DNA from: Nitzschia sp. pyKryTriq1
Lineage: Eukaryota; Bacillariophyta; Bacillariophyceae; Bacillariales; Bacillariaceae
Direction of reading: 5' to 3'
DNA: 64,000 nt
NCBI GenBank assembly: GCA_956465555.1
Contig: OY101115.1
Location: 1,798,001-1,862,000 of the forward strand
Within the stretch, counting starts at the first letter, position 1; every line of letters begins with the position of its first letter. Position numbers and translations under genes: made by a program. This document shows positions 19,612 through 33,000 of this stretch, in pieces. The notes beneath the pieces are model-generated. The model worked only from the letters and a program-made list of their open reading frames with translations, made no database searches and had not been told where the DNA came from.

Positions 19612-20953
19612 ATGTCGTCTCTGTCTTCGTCTCCTTACAGAAAGGTAAGAGACTCACTCACTCCTGTTTGTATCGGAATGCTCCTTTCTTGTTTTTGCTT
19701 GTCGGCCTTCTGTTGCTCAATCGATCTCTTTCTTTTCGACAATAGGTACTTCGGTCCTCCACCAATGACCCCACTTCGGGTTATCGCCTCCAGCAATTCC
19801 ACAAAAGTGCAGCTAGTACTGTGGCGGGAGTGGTGACACCGACCGACGCGCCGGAGGCTTCAAAGGATGTTCCTTTGCCGCCAAAGCCACCTCGGTCTGC
19901 GTTTATGTGCTTTACTGACGCAAAAAAGAAGGAGATTATGGGCAAGCGAGGGATCATTGAGGTAACTGAAGAGAACCAAATAAAGTTGGTGGAATCAAAA
20001 CGTGGTGTTTAGCGTTTCGTTTCGTCTGATCTCTTGTGTCTCTTTCTTGTTCTGTAGGAAAATGATGACATTCTGAATATTGTGGCGGACGAGTGGAAGA
20101 GTCTTTCCGATAAGGATCGCGCCATCTGGGATGAAGAATCGCGAAATGATAAAGTTCGTTATGTTCGTGCCAAGGCCGCATACAAAGGTCCCAGTTTGAT
20201 TCCCAAACGTCGCGCCAAGAAACATCCCATGGCTCCAAAACGTCCCATGTCGGCATTTCTCAAGTTCTCTCAAAGTCGCCGTCAGCGTGTCAAGAAGGAA
20301 AATCCTGACATGAGCAATACAGATGTCTCGAGACTCTTGGGCGAAATGTGGCGGAATGCAAGTCCTAAAGAGAAAAACCCCTATCGGGAGCAAGAGGAGC
20401 GAGAGCGTGCCATTTACAAGGAGAACATCAAGAAGTTCAAGGATGACCAGGCCAGAGTGGATGCGGCCAGCCGTACGAGCCATAATTCAGTCCACGGGTA
20501 CCGTCATCTATATCAGGGCCATTCAACGGAAGACTATAACGCACATCCCCCAAGATCGTATTCATCCCCCACCGCTCCCACATTTGAAACCTTGCATATT
20601 GATTCATTTGAAGAGACCTCGTCGAGCACCAATAACGCAGGCGCGTTTCGTTCTCATTACAGCAACTCCTATCCTTCGTATCGTCAAATTTATCCGTCCC
20701 CCTCTGGTAAGTGACTCGAGTAGACAGTTTCCCTCTTCACACTGCACAGGAATACTCACTGCTCCATTCAGAACCAACCAGCTTGCAGCAGCAGGGGGGG
20801 TTCGTTGAGGAACCCCTCCAGTTTGCCTCGGCCATTCGGGCCCCTTTACCTCCATCGCACGAAGAGGACCCCACTGGTGGGCACTACGGAAGCAATCGAA
20901 GCAGCTATTTTCGTGATAACACGAGCATGGGCTACTATGCGCGATATCCTTGA
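19612..20953 (+). CDS. Protein with two HMG boxes
   Basis: Four exons: 19612-19644, 19746-19961, 20058-20706 and 20772-20953 (359 residues). All introns are GT-AG and phases match (0, 0, 1). The first exon is only 11 codons. Box 1 begins PPKPPRSAFMCFTDAKKKEI, is split by intron 2 and resumes with NIVADEWKSLSDKDRAIWDEE; box 2 is KHPMAPKRPMSAFLKFSQSR through SRLLGEMWRNASPKEKNPYRE. Tandem HMG boxes bend DNA without strong sequence preference, as in HMGB proteins, so a nuclear chromatin role is likely. The C-terminal third is Ser/Tyr/Pro-rich with no acidic tail. The last intron could instead use a nearby acceptor, but only the one chosen keeps the downstream frame open to MGYYARYP. Confidence 0.87.
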
Positions 20954-21104
20954 AAATACGGGCTTTTGCCGCCTCTCGTAGTGCCCAACAGGTTCTACGC
21001 GCAATTGAAAAGGGCTGGTTGAGATATTCCCTGCTGCATGTTATTTTCGCGACATAACAAATCTGCCTACTAGTACTAATCTATTTTGGACTCACCCTCA
21101 GCAA

Positions 21105-24100
21105 CTACTCCTCACTGTCGTCGCTATCTTGGTCGTTACCATCGTCCTCGTCCCCTGCGGCCACGCTGACTGGCACCGAATACTCTTGGTCGCAACCCAT
21201 GTAGCTGTCGCTCATACAGAACAGTGTCAAGTTGTAGTCACCAGCCTCCTCGGGCGCCAAAAACTCAAGAACGACCTTTTGCTTTTGGGCCAAGTTAACC
21301 CGTTTCAATGCATGAAGCGTGTTGGAGGATGTGTCGCCAACCACCACCCACCAAGCTTCCTTCTTTTCCTGGGGGAACAATGGAGCCGAGACTTTGCCGA
21401 GGTCCGCAATTTCGTCGTCTGTCATTTCTTCTTCGTCAATTTCTCGCTCCAGGTTCACCACAATTTGGATAGGGTCGCCGGAGGTCACATCTTCGGGATC
21501 TTGGACTTCAAAGGATACCTCCACGTTTGGATAGTTGTTGCAAAACACAGCAACGTCGGCCATCTTGTCGTCTGGGAGACGAAGAAGATCGCTTCGGACC
21601 TCGTCGTCGAGAGTGAGAATGTCAAAAACAGACTCGACGGGTTCTTCGCCTTTATAAGAGAGGCAACGTTTGATAATATCATCTGTGAAGTGAGGGATCT
21701 GCTTCAAAGGATGGTCTTTATTCCACAGGCCTTGTACAATCATCTGGCTGAGTTCCATGGCTGCCAGCGCAGGCTTCAGCCAGCCATTGCTGCTGATTAC
21801 GTCAACAATGGCCTGAATGAGTTTCATTGACTCCTTCAATATGAATTGTTGGTCCGGGCGCAGGTCCGCTGGAATCACCCTCCGACTGAAGTGACACTGA
21901 AGTAGTACCATTGTCTTTGAGTGAGCATCGTAGGCAGTGTCAGGCATTTTGTGTGGTTGGGTGCGTGCAAGCATTTTGACTGTCTTTTCTTCACCGAATC
22001 TCAGTGGCAACGAGGCAAACTCCCACGCAGCCGATAGAATCTCCAAGACTCCCCTAATCTTCGTCTTTTCTGTCACCGAGGATGCAATAATGTCGATTGT
22101 TTTGTATTGGATGTAGTAGTACGCAGCAATCATTCCCAGATTCAAGGCTGAAATCTCGCCATCGTCGTCAATCTTGACACACCGGCTTTCTTCGAGGTCT
22201 CCCATGATGGTTTCAACCATTTCACTCAAGAATTCACTGATATGAACATTTGACGTTCCGCGAAGACCATAGTATGTTGGATTTTTTGGGAGTCTCCTGT
22301 AGAGGAAAGACCATGTAAGATAGTCCACGGCATCTTGCATCGTTTCGATTGTTTTGGTGACCGTCTCCGAAATCATATGATCGTGCAGGAAACTATCCAA
22401 GTGGCTTTCCATGGGCAAAGGTTCGTAGAGAAGCTTCTTCAGTGTCTCTTTTTTGGGCTGGTGGCACATGATCACGCACTTCCCTATTGCTCCCGTCTCG
22501 TGGCGACCCATCATATGGAGAAGATCAACAATTCTGTAGTCCACATGACGGCGCTCCCGTCCATCGTAGGCTTCGGTGCCCATGATTAGCACGAGGTGAG
22601 CCACACAACGGACCTTCCAACAGAGTTCGGCTGGAACGACCAACACCTTAATCTTCTCAGCGCTATACAACCCAACCACAATCTCCCAGTCCGACTGAAC
22701 CATGCCGCCATGAACAAACCCGATTCCAGCTTCAAGAACCTGCTGCAAAGCTGGCTCCCTGACACTGGAACTTGCTTCGGCCACTTCTTCCTTGAAATTC
22801 GCGCTTACAAATGAATCTCCATCCCTGCTATCATTGTATGTCATCAAGTCAATCGCGGTAAGTTGAGCCTGGCGCCTGCTGGGCACATAAACAATGGCAG
22901 ATTTTCCATCCATGTGTCTTGTCACCGCGTTGTACACGGGCTTTGCCATTGCCATCAATCTGCTGGCAAAATTGCTCTGATCAAACGACTGAAAATATAT
23001 CTCAAGGGGCCACGGTCGCACCTTAGGCGAGAAGTTGAACAGACTTTTGTTCGATACCCCAATCCATTCTCCTACATCGCGGGCATTCGCCAAGGACGCA
23101 CTCAGACCGACGATTCGTAGCTCCTCGACACCTTCTTGCTTTCTCTGGCTGCTAATGTATCTCATTCGCGAAAGCACAACCTCCATCGTTGGTCCAACAT
23201 CACCACCAAGAAAGTGCAACTCATCGAAAATTACGAGTGACACAGCTTGGATTACTTTTCTCTGTCGCCATCTTCTCGTTAGCATATCCCAAACCTTCAC
23301 CGTGCAAAGAATGATTCTACTCGAGTTCAAAACTTTGAGGTCCGGAATGATCTCACCGCTGAGTTTTGAGATTTCAGAGGCGCCGATGATCGGGCCAAAT
23401 CGAGCTCTCCAGTCGTTATAGATAGGGTCTACAATTTCGTCTGTGGGTGCGACGTAGACGCATTTTCCTTCTGACGTATTCGTCAGCATGCGAAGAATGG
23501 CGAATTCGCCGCAAGCAGTCTTTCCAGAACCCGAGGGTGCACAAACAAGACAATTACGATCACTTTTGAAGAGCTCGTGGAATGTCTGTGTTTGAATCGG
23601 GTTGAACTCTTTGTACTGGAACAGCTTTGCCAGAGCGGGCTCACCAATCGCGCTTGGTAAGAGTGGCTGCAAATCGAGAAGTTCAGTTGGGGGAGGGAAC
23701 TTTGCAGGTAGAATCATGCTGTTGAACGAAATGGGCATAACCGACTCCGAATGAAGCCAACGGTCCGAAACAACTCGGACGAAATAGGCTGGGGGCAGGG
23801 GCTCGAGGATCGGCACCGAAAAAACCAAGCCGTGCTCCTCTTCGCTGCTTGTGCTCTTTAGTGAAAATAATTCATGATGCAAAATCGTCTCGCAGTTGAC
23901 GTCTTCCACAAATACGTGAAAGAGCTGTACAAAGCCGTGAACAGCCACGTCAAACTGGAACGCCGGTAATAGGGACAAATCGATCCGGAGGAGTGATCTC
24001 GTAATCGGTTGAATTTGTGCAGCTGAAATCTCAAGTCGCGGGAATTGGTGAACCAATTTGTGCAGCACTCGGCCCATTTTTGGAACACCAACAAGTTCCC

Positions 24101-27100
24101 CGAGGTCAGATGATGTGAGGTCTGGGTAACGCGACCACTCAATGTCACTTTTTCGTTCAAGCTTCCGTGCAACCACCTCGGGCACATTCTTGAATTGGCG
24201 TAGAGGGGATTGGCTTCGCCAGATTCTATTAGCTACCATATTGGACATGGCGAGTGTCAGTTTAGCCAGGGCAGACCAATTTCGCCGAAGGGCGATTTCA
24301 AAAAGACACCTCATAATACGAGCTGCCGACTGCTGGATGAACGCCATGTCTGCAACTAGCGCAAAACCGTCCAGTTTAAGACGAGAGATATAAGCTTGCA
24401 GAAGAATGTTGACTTTGGCCGAGGCCTCGCTGGGACTTTCTTTCACGGGAATAGGCACTTTGCCGGCTAGTTTTGCAAGCTCAAGCTTTTCTTCTTCCCG
24501 AACAGTGATGTGGGCGAACTCTCCGCTCAAGGCAAATAATCGTAACAATTCAATATCCGACATGTTTGGGCGCATGTGTCTGCTGTACACCGCCATTGAA
24601 GTGTGCGAGATGTAAAATTGACTTGCAACACGGCCAAGGGGTGTCGCCTGGATGGACCCGGTCTTTCGGTCATAGCGAATCAGGTGGTCTTTCTCAAGAA
24701 TGCTGGCAGCAGTATGCGCCAAGTCCATTCTTCGCCTTTTGAGAGTGGGGTCGTCCCTGATAGTCGCCTCACCGTCCATAATGCCGTATAGACTCGGGTT
24801 CTTGAGCATTCGGATGTACAAAAATGTATAACTAAGCCAGTCAGCAGCTTCCTCCAGCGTCTGAACGGTACCAAGGACAACTTCGGCGTTGAGGTGATCT
24901 GGCAAAGTCTTGATCAATTGACTCTCAACTGGCAATTGCAAATTCGTCAATGAAAGATAGTACTGCAATTCACTGTGCTGCGTCACGATAATCCCTTCTC
25001 CTTCGCTATCGTATTGAGGTCGTCCAGCGCGACCCAGCATCTGTAAGACATCAAGCGGGCTTAATTCCGCCCATCGCCCCTTCGCAGGATCGTAGATTTG
25101 AGTACCCTTGATAATCACAGCATGGGCGGGAAGATTGACACCCCACGCCAAAGTAGCAGTCGTACAAAGCACTGCAATATGTCGATCTGCAAACAAATCC
25201 TCAACTAGTTCCCGATCTTCGCGTGCCATGCCGGCGTGGTGGATCGCAAATCCATACTGTAGGACATCCTTCAAATCTGCATTCTTGACACCTGCCGTTT
25301 CTTCTCTCAGAATCTCTTGGGTGGGCCCGCCGTCTCGCACGAAATTAGAAAGCTCATCCCTTTCCAGTGCCAGGTCTCTGAGAGCTTTAGCTGTTTTTCC
25401 GGTTTCAGCCCGACTGTGCACGAAAATGAGCATTTGGTTGCCATTTTGACGTTGCACTAAAGCCTTGTCGTAACAAATTTCATTTTGTAGCTGAAAGCGC
25501 TTAAAAGCGTTGCGCTCCGTGATGCCGATATATTGCATTTGCAGCGGAACGGGACGATAAGAATGATCAAAGAAAAAGAGACCCTTGTCGGCCTTGACGC
25601 GCAAAAATGTGGCAACATCTGCATAATTCGGCAAAGTGGCCGACAACCCCACGAGACGAATGGGTTCCGCTGTGGTTTCAACTTGCCGGACCACCCGGGC
25701 GACAATACTTTCTAGCACGGGACCACGATCGTCGTGCAATAGATGAATCTCATCGATAATCACCAACTTGACAAGCTGGGTGAAGGCTCTACCTTCTCCC
25801 TGGCGCGTCACAATGTCCCATTTCTCGGGGGTGGTCACTAACAGCTGAGTTTCTGCGATCTGTTGTCTAGTCAGGCTGGAATCTCCGGAAAGCTCACGCA
25901 CGGTTATCCCATATACACCCAATCGTTGAGAAAAGTTTTTAACGGCTTCCTGGACGAGAGCCTTCATGGGAGCTACATATACAATTTTGAACGAATCCAA
26001 GTCAAAAGACTCTTTGACACCCCCTTCCTTACCGTCATCCTCGCTATCGCTATCAGCTGCGTGTTCTCTACGATACTGACCCAGGATGTTGAGCATCGTC
26101 AGAAAGGCCACATTTGTCCTGAAAGAGACGAGAGGGAAAGTATTAGACGTGCACTATTCGCAATGAACGAAAAAATCACCAACGACGGACTTACTTTCCA
26201 GCTCCTGTGGGGGCACAGAGCAAAAGGTTCTCGGAGCTTTTTAGGGCCACTTCATACAGCTTGGACTGAACACGGTTGAGTTTGTCCATATTCTTGAAAG
26301 CCTTGTGAGTCCATTCAGGGAGCTCGCTGATTTTGATCAGCCGTTCGTCTTTTGGGATGACACTCCGAACTGCTGGTACGTGAACTTCCTCGTAGCCCTT
26401 CTTCATTGCCCGCCAGGATGTGTCAGGCAGATTGCACTGTTTGTTGCTCATTGTATGTGATCCTTCGCGAAATGCCAACTGTTCCAAATCGAGTTCAACC
26501 ACCTCTTCTTCTTGTTTTGAATCATCAATATCCATCTTGTCGCCCGAGGATGCCTCCGGCTTGACTTGGATCGAATCTAATGCCTTGGAAACATCCTTGC
26601 TGTCGTGATCGGCTTTTAATGTAGCCGTCAAGCCTCGCAATCGCTCTCGTGACCAATCTTCGGCGCGGCTCTTGGAGTGCATTTCATCCCACACTCTTTT
26701 GCCCTCCCCGGTAGGATCCTGCATCAGTGCCTCTTCCACAGCATTGCGCTCCTCGTCTGTCTGAGCCCTTTTCATGGAGGCACACGCCCAAACACGAACA
26801 CGGTTGTGCAAAAGCAATTTGATGGTATCGAAGAGGTCAAATCTCAAGAGTAGGAGGAGCTTGTTCTCACACTCGCGGACGTCAGTACCATTCCGAATAT
26901 CCAATACTTGGAGCACCTCCCCTGCTAAGCGTGCCGACTCGTTGGCATCTTCGATATGGCGAGAGAGTTGACGCTGCAAGAAATGAGCGTCGATCTCGTG
27001 AACACTAAGTATCCTTTCGGAAGAGTGCTGGGACTTTTTCTTGGCTCCGTCGCCTTGAACTAGCTTTTCCTCGTCATTCTCCTCCCCCACATCGGATGTA

Positions 27101-28039
27101 GCTTCCTTTTCCACTTCAGCTCCATCTGCATCCCCATCCTCAGAATCTGAAGATGAATCTACAACGACTCCGTCCTCGATATCGCTATCACCGGGTTCAT
27201 CGGCGCCTTCTTCTTGGTCCGACTCGTCGTCAAAGACCACCGCTACCCCCATCTCGTTGTCAACCTTATCTTTGCCATCCTCGTCCTCCTCACGCCGACC
27301 ACTGCTTCTCTTTCTGGAGACATCCTCGTAGTCATCGAGGTCTTTTCCAAGCTGCACGAAGGTAGCGTATTGCTCCGAAGTGATTCCTCCTCCCACCTTG
27401 CCCCGAGTGGACGGAGCCTTGCCTGTCAACAGGCGAGAGATTTGATCATGGCGGTCAGGATCACGAAGCGACGGATCTTTGAGAATGGTGATAACTTCCT
27501 CGGCGGCGTCTCTCAAGACAGAGGTTGCCTGATTTCCCAGCAAGGCTTTGGAGCCGATGGTTGTCTTCGCAGCAAAAAGAAAGGTCCGGTGAGACAGAGG
27601 GAACGAAACGAAAGATATGGAGTACAGTTCAGTACGAACTGCGAGAAGTCGAACCAACATTATTTGGACTTACCAGAATGTTCTCGTAGGCCCCTCTGGC
27701 CCGCTGTGTTGTAGGTTGGTATCCAGTCAGGTTTTCAAAGTCCAAAATGGTCTGTCCTCCCGATGCGTTGACGACGCTTTCCTTGGCGACGGGTCCTCCC
27801 TCGGCTTTGTGCTTTTTGCGCTCGACTTTTTCCTGCAATTCCAAGGGGCGAGATTTCCCACTCCCCGTAGCAGCAGCTGCCACTCGATCACCCATGCGTC
27901 CAATATCGTTTCGTCCTCGAAGGGTTTCAACTTCCCCCGTTGGTTCGTGGGCTCTCGCCCGCAACAACGACCGATCAGCCATTTCGACCTTGTTGGACAT
28001 CTCATGGTACGAGTACTTTTGGTTGACGTTCTCCGCCAT
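21105..28039 (-). CDS. BRR2: Spliceosomal U5 snRNP RNA helicase BRR2 (SNRNP200)
   Basis: Three exons: 27674-28039, 26195-27564 and 21105-26118 (2249 residues; human 2136). Introns are 109 and 76 bases with GT-AG ends; the second splits Walker A, and splicing restores APTGAGKTNVAFLTML. The N-terminus has RARAHEPTGEVETLRGR and GRMGDRV, typical of BRR2, which is absent from other Ski2-like helicases. Cassette 1 carries DEIHLLHDDRG and QMLGRAGRPQYD; cassette 2 carries CAPSGSGKTACGE and FDELHFLGGD but a degenerate motif VI (HMMGRHETGA). Each cassette is followed by a Sec63 unit. BRR2 unwinds U4/U6 to activate the spliceosome. An acidic stretch (residues 190-270) is longer than usual. The fit to the family is complete, with no broken motif in cassette 1. 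Confidence 0.95.
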
Positions 28040-28480
28040 CTTGGGTTCTTTCTTTCGGCTGCTGTAGCTCTGGGAAGTGGTTGGTTTCGATCGTCGATAG
28101 AATGACCACCAGCGGTATGTACACTTTCCAGGCTGTCTGTACCGGTATGGTAGGAGGAGTATGTAATACGGCAACATTCACCTGCGTCTCGATCGTCCGT
28201 CCTCCATTTTCCATCATCCGGCGGCCATGGTCGATCCTGGTCGATCCTGGTCGGTCGGCGGTCGGTCGCCGCCGGTCGCCGGTCGATCCAGATGATTGAT
28301 TCCAAATCGGCTTCGCACGTTTCACGTTTCGCGGCATCTCGCTCGCGTTGTTGTCTCGCGTGACGCGGTACCAGGTACTCGTACTTGTAGTGGGTGGAGC
28401 GCGGCGGCTGACCGAACGACTGACGATGTACAGACCGGAAACGACTAAGTCGAACGTCGATCACGCCTCATCTCTCATCT
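28040..28480. other. BRR2 upstream region
   Basis: The region contains GTAC strings (CTGTACCGGTATGG near 28138; GGTACCAGGTACTCGTACTT near 28368) and a GGTC/GATCC-rich low-complexity stretch at about 28228-28290. No gene supported. Confidence 0.4.
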
Positions 28481-28481
28481 T

Positions 28482-28577
28482 GTGGCGCAGGCGCCAACAA
28501 ACCCTCAACTCTCTCGGACACTGTAGACCGATGGTATAGTACTGTTAGTGAAATAATTCGTTGGCCTATGCCCCTGA
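28482..28577 (+). repeat. Inverted copy of a short block also found at 35492-35540
   Basis: GGCGCCAACAAACCCTCAAC and GTTGGCCTATGCCCCTG occur here separated by 50 bases (28510-28559). On the opposite strand at 35492-35540 the same two pieces are joined directly. The pair lies on either side of the topoisomerase II gene in opposite orientation. Confidence 0.65.
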
Positions 28578-28626
28578 TCGATTCCGATTTGCGTAGCAGG
28601 ATCGTCCTCTCTCGGGGATACCCTTG

Positions 28627-29645
28627 GGTACATCTCCTTGCCTCGTCCTTGTCAAGGTGTGAAGGGATGGCGGGCGGGTTTTTAAAGCTAATTAATCTAG
28701 AATTCCGAAGTTGGGATTTGCGATACCGAGGTTGACTCGATGATCTTATGAGGACGAAGTCGTCTGTCCTCGCTGGCACAGTCATTGGGATCCTGTATGC
28801 CATCTCCCTTGCTTTCGCGACAACCTTTCCTCTTCCATTTCGTTTCGGTAGCGGTACCTCCTTCCTTGACGGTGGGAATGTGATGCTGGGGTCCCAGCTC
28901 TCGTCGACCAGAAGCTCGTTCGCCAGGTCCTTGAAATCGAAGACGTCGGTAAACACGGCGTCCTTTGGTAGTTTCCAAGCTGTCACTGGGGATGGGTTTT
29001 CGGCGAACCACTTTGGGGCTCCCGGGGATGCAATCCGTGGTTCTTCGTCCGAATCGTCCTGCCCGTTCCCTTCCTTGTCCTTTCCCGGTGGGGCCGGGGT
29101 GGACAACGTGCCGGGTAGCACCAGGTCTGGTAGATGACCGTACGGGACCTGCAAGAATAAAGTTGCGACGTCGTCCTTCATGAACGATCGTAACGAAGGA
29201 GAGTAGTCGGAACAATTCGGTCCCTTCGTTGGTCAAACGGTGTGTCATTTTCTTTCGATCACGGTCCTGGAGTTGGGACTCCAGTAGCTTCTCCTGGATC
29301 CTAGTCATAGATTCCATGGCGTTCCGAAACAACGCTTCCGTCGGTGCTGGTGCTCCCGTCGCTTGTTGGTTTGTGGGTGGCCCGCTGGTTCCTCCTCCCA
29401 ATTTTCTTTGTGTTGGATCCGCTCCTGGAGGAAATCCTTCCACTTCGGGTTACTAGGTTGCGCCATTGAATGGTTTGAAAGTTGCTTTTAAAGCTAATTA
29501 ATCTAGAATTCCGAAGTTGGGATTTGCGATACCGAGGTTGACTCGATGATCTTATGAGGTTCATCGGTCGTCTCTCTTGGTATCGGTTTCGGGTTTGGGT
29601 GTTCGTTCGACTTCTTGTCTGTCCTTCGTTCGTTGGGGGTAGCCA
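28627..29645 (-). mobile_element. Dispersed repeat with gag-like coding fragment, copy 1 (probable retroelement fossil)
   Basis: This block shares its outer parts with 35659-35873 in the same orientation. A segment of about 72 bases (28680-28751) is repeated directly at 29489-29560 and brackets about 740 bases that are absent from the other copy. On the minus strand the interior is Pro/Gly/Arg-rich with a helical stretch (AMESMTRIQEKLLESQLQDR) that looks like a gag-type or structural protein. The family could not be named; an LTR retroelement relative is likely. The coding part is broken. Age unknown, but the two copies differ at only a few positions, suggesting a fairly recent spread. Confidence 0.55.
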
Positions 29646-29649
29646 TCCC

Positions 29650-29760
29650 TCCTTTACTCGTACCGGTAGCAGACTATGTAGGTACCGGTACCGGTACAAG
29701 TACATACCGGTACTCGTACAGTACCAGGTACCGGTATGCAGTACAAGTAGGGCCCTACAG
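29650..29760. repeat. Densest GTAC/CCGGTAC palindrome cluster
   Basis: Within about 100 bases there are a dozen GTAC tetramers arranged as overlapping palindromes such as GGTACCGGTACCGGTAC, TACCGGTACTCGTACAG and AGGTACCGGTATGC. The same motif family recurs across the window's intergenic DNA. It encodes nothing and is not a simple microsatellite because the spacing and the variable bases change. Confidence 0.7.
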
Positions 29761-30014
29761 GTACAAGTATTGTCGCTTCCTCATTCCCTCTTTGTTGATT
29801 TGTATTGTTGTCCCTTGGCTTCGAGTCGTCCTGAACAGACGAGTCTTGTTGCGTAGACATTTTCTGCCAGCCAGGGGACGATTAGACTCTCTAGTTATAC
29901 TAGTAGTAGGAGTTCAAAGACACGTGCGAAAGTGTCTATAATAGTGCAAAACTATTAATGAAAAGTGTATCTGATATCCTCTTCTATCATCCCAAGATCA
30001 GAGGCTCACCAGAC

Positions 30015-33000
30015 CTACTCGAAGTCGCTATCGGATCCTTCCTCGTCGCTGCTCAAAGCGTAGACGACTTTCTTGGCCGCAGCGCGTGCGCTCCGGCCGC
30101 CAGCACGTTGTACCGGAGGGGCTGCCACTTCTTCAACTTCGTTGTCAAAGGCAAAGTCGTCTTCAGATTCAGAGTCTGATTCTGGCTGTTTTTTCTTGCG
30201 CCCTTTGGTTGCTGGGGCCTTCTTTGGTGCTGCCTTCTTGGTGGCTGCTGCCTTTGTTCGCTTCGCTTTTGGCTTGGTAGTAGGCTTCGCTACTGGCGCG
30301 CCTAGACTTTCGTCGTCGTCGGTGTCGCTAGTTCTAGGAGATGGTCGCTTGGTGCCACGAGTCTCTTCCCCGTCCTCGTCGGAGAAAGAGAGACCGGTGC
30401 TGATCGAAGCAACTTTGGTAGAGTTTGATGGCACCGCGGCAGCCTTGGATGGAGACAAAAGTCTCGCCATTCGCTCGGCCAATGAGAGCTCGACGTCGTC
30501 AACCTGGGGTGGAGCTTCGACCACCTTGGGCTGAGGAGGGACTATGGCACTTGGAGCGGCTGTGATCTTCTTCACCGCTGCCACCTTCGGAGCAGGAGCC
30601 TTTGCCGTGGGCTTCTTTGTAGCAGCTGGCTTGCGTGGCGCCGCTGACTTCTTTGCTACTTGGATTTCAACGTCAGAATCATCTAAATCCACCTGCTCGT
30701 CCTCAGAATCGTCCTCCAGATCCGAGTCCCATTGGTCGGCCTTCTTCTTCCCTTTGTTCTTGTTTGCGGCAGCCTTCTTGGCCTTTGACGTCTGATGCTT
30801 CTTATTCTTCGTACGAGCGCGCTGCTCGTCTGCTTCTGCTTCCTCCATTTCGGCGTCCCTTTCATCAAGCGCAATCTCAATGTTGTCCAGATCTCTCAGC
30901 CAGATGTCGCTGGGACTGGTGGCCTGCAACGCTTTGAGTTCTGCAGTTCTCTCCTCGAGTTGTCGATGGAGCTCTTCTGCTTTCTCGTAGGTAAGAGACC
31001 AGATCTTCATGCCAAGCAAGTACTCGTAACCTTTGGAGAGGGTAGCAGTAGAGGCTTCCTCTTCTTCGTCGACCTCTTCTTCATTTTCTTGGGATTTTTC
31101 AGTCTTGTCGAACATTTCGTAGCCTCGCTCCTGCAGGTTTTGTAGCAGTTCAACCTTCTTGCGGTTGCTGACCACAAGCTCGCCCGAGCACACCTCTTCA
31201 ACGAATCGGGCCTTGTTGGAAAGCATCTTTTGCTCCCTTTCAAGCTTTTGGACGAGAATGGCCTTTCGACGGACGTAAAATTCCATTCGATGATTGTAAA
31301 ACTCCTTCATGATGTCCTCTGGCTTCTCGTACTTGACGATTTTGGCATCGACATCGAAGGCAGTCATATTCGTGTTGGTGAGAGAACTCGTGAGCTTGAA
31401 CTTCGAATACAGCCCACCCTTTGGCAGCTTTTCCCATTCATCAATTTTCTCCTTGTCGGTGGTGATGGTGAAGGAGACGGTAGATTCGGTGTGGTTCTCA
31501 GCGAAGTCTTTGATCTGTGGTTCGGGGTTTGTCTTTGGGTCTGGAATCATCATCTTTTCCAGCAACTCCTTGTAGGTCTGGGTCCAAACACGAACAGGCA
31601 ATTCAGAAATGACCAGAGTGGTGTCACTTGTCCTCTCAATTCTTCCCTCCATGCTGAAGCGCATTCCAGTTTCGTCAAGCGGAGCGATCTAATACAAAAA
31701 AAGGCCGAAAGTCAGCAACAATTGAATTTTTCGACAAAGAAAAACAACGATCATTCTACTCACTTCGCCAGTGAAGCCACCATAGTGAGGCTTCATTGGT
31801 TCAAGAGCCTCCCCCTTGATCATTCGACGAAGGTTAGCAACAATGACTCGGGGATCGTGATTGTTGACGCAAGAAGAGTATCCGGTACCAATACCATCAG
31901 AACCATTCACAAGGAGCATTGGGATGACGGGCATGTAGTATTCTGGCTCAATGGAGACACCATCATCCGACAAGTAATTCAGAAGCTCGTCGTCGTCGGG
32001 GTGAAAGATCGCACGAGTGATCTTTTCGAGTTTCGTGAAGACGTAACGGGGAGAAGCCGCATCCTTGCCTCCCATTCGACGTGTTCCGAATTGACCAGAC
32101 GGCGTCAGAAGGTTGATGTTGTTGGAACCACAGAAGGATTGAGCCATATTGATAATAGTACCGTGCAGAGAGGCTTCTCCGTGGTGGTAGGCAGAATGCT
32201 CCGACACGTAACCAGCAAGCTGAGCGACCTTGATCTCTTCCTTGAGCTTTCGCTTGAAGCAAGCGAAGAGAACCTTGCGCTGGGAGGGCTTGAAGCCATC
32301 CAGAACATGGGGAATGGAACGCTCGTTGTCGCTCCTAGAAAAGAGGATCAGCTCTTTGTTGATGAAGTCAGAATATTTCACGCCATCAGCAGCCTTTGCC
32401 TCAGCATAGTCCAAGTACGTATCCTTCTCTAGCTGATTCAGCCAGGCCTTGCGGTCCTCAACTCGGGTCTTACGGAAGACCATGTCGATGAGGTCAGCCC
32501 CGGAAGAAGAGATTGATTGGTCGGGGAACACACCATCGCAGTCCATACCTTCGTTTTCTTTGCTCACATCCTTTGAAAGCTCGGTAAAACTGATTTCGTG
32601 AAGACCCAAGTTGGAGAAATACTCTTTCGCTTCGGCGCTTGTAGAAGTACCAAGACCCTTATAGTACTTGATCTTCCAACCCTTGGCGTTGTTTCCTGTC
32701 GACTCACGCCACTGCTCGTATTGCGGCAGAGTGAAAAAGGTCTTCGAATTCCTGCCCTTGGTCACCTTGACAATGGGCGTGATGAACTGCTGAAGAAATC
32801 CAGGCACGTCCAGCAAGGAAGGCCAGAATGTGTGAATCATGTTGATCACAAGACCCTTGATGTGACTTCCATCGTGATCCTGATCAGCCATGATCATCAG
32901 ATGCCCGTATCTTAGAGACTTGATATTTGTTTCATCGTACTTCACTCCCATTTTCAGACCGAGGATGTCGATGACGTTTTTGATTTCTTCATTCTTGATG

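Noticed and set aside
31230-32432. 400-codon plus-strand frame
   Set aside because: Antisense to topoisomerase II and crosses an exon-intron border of that gene.
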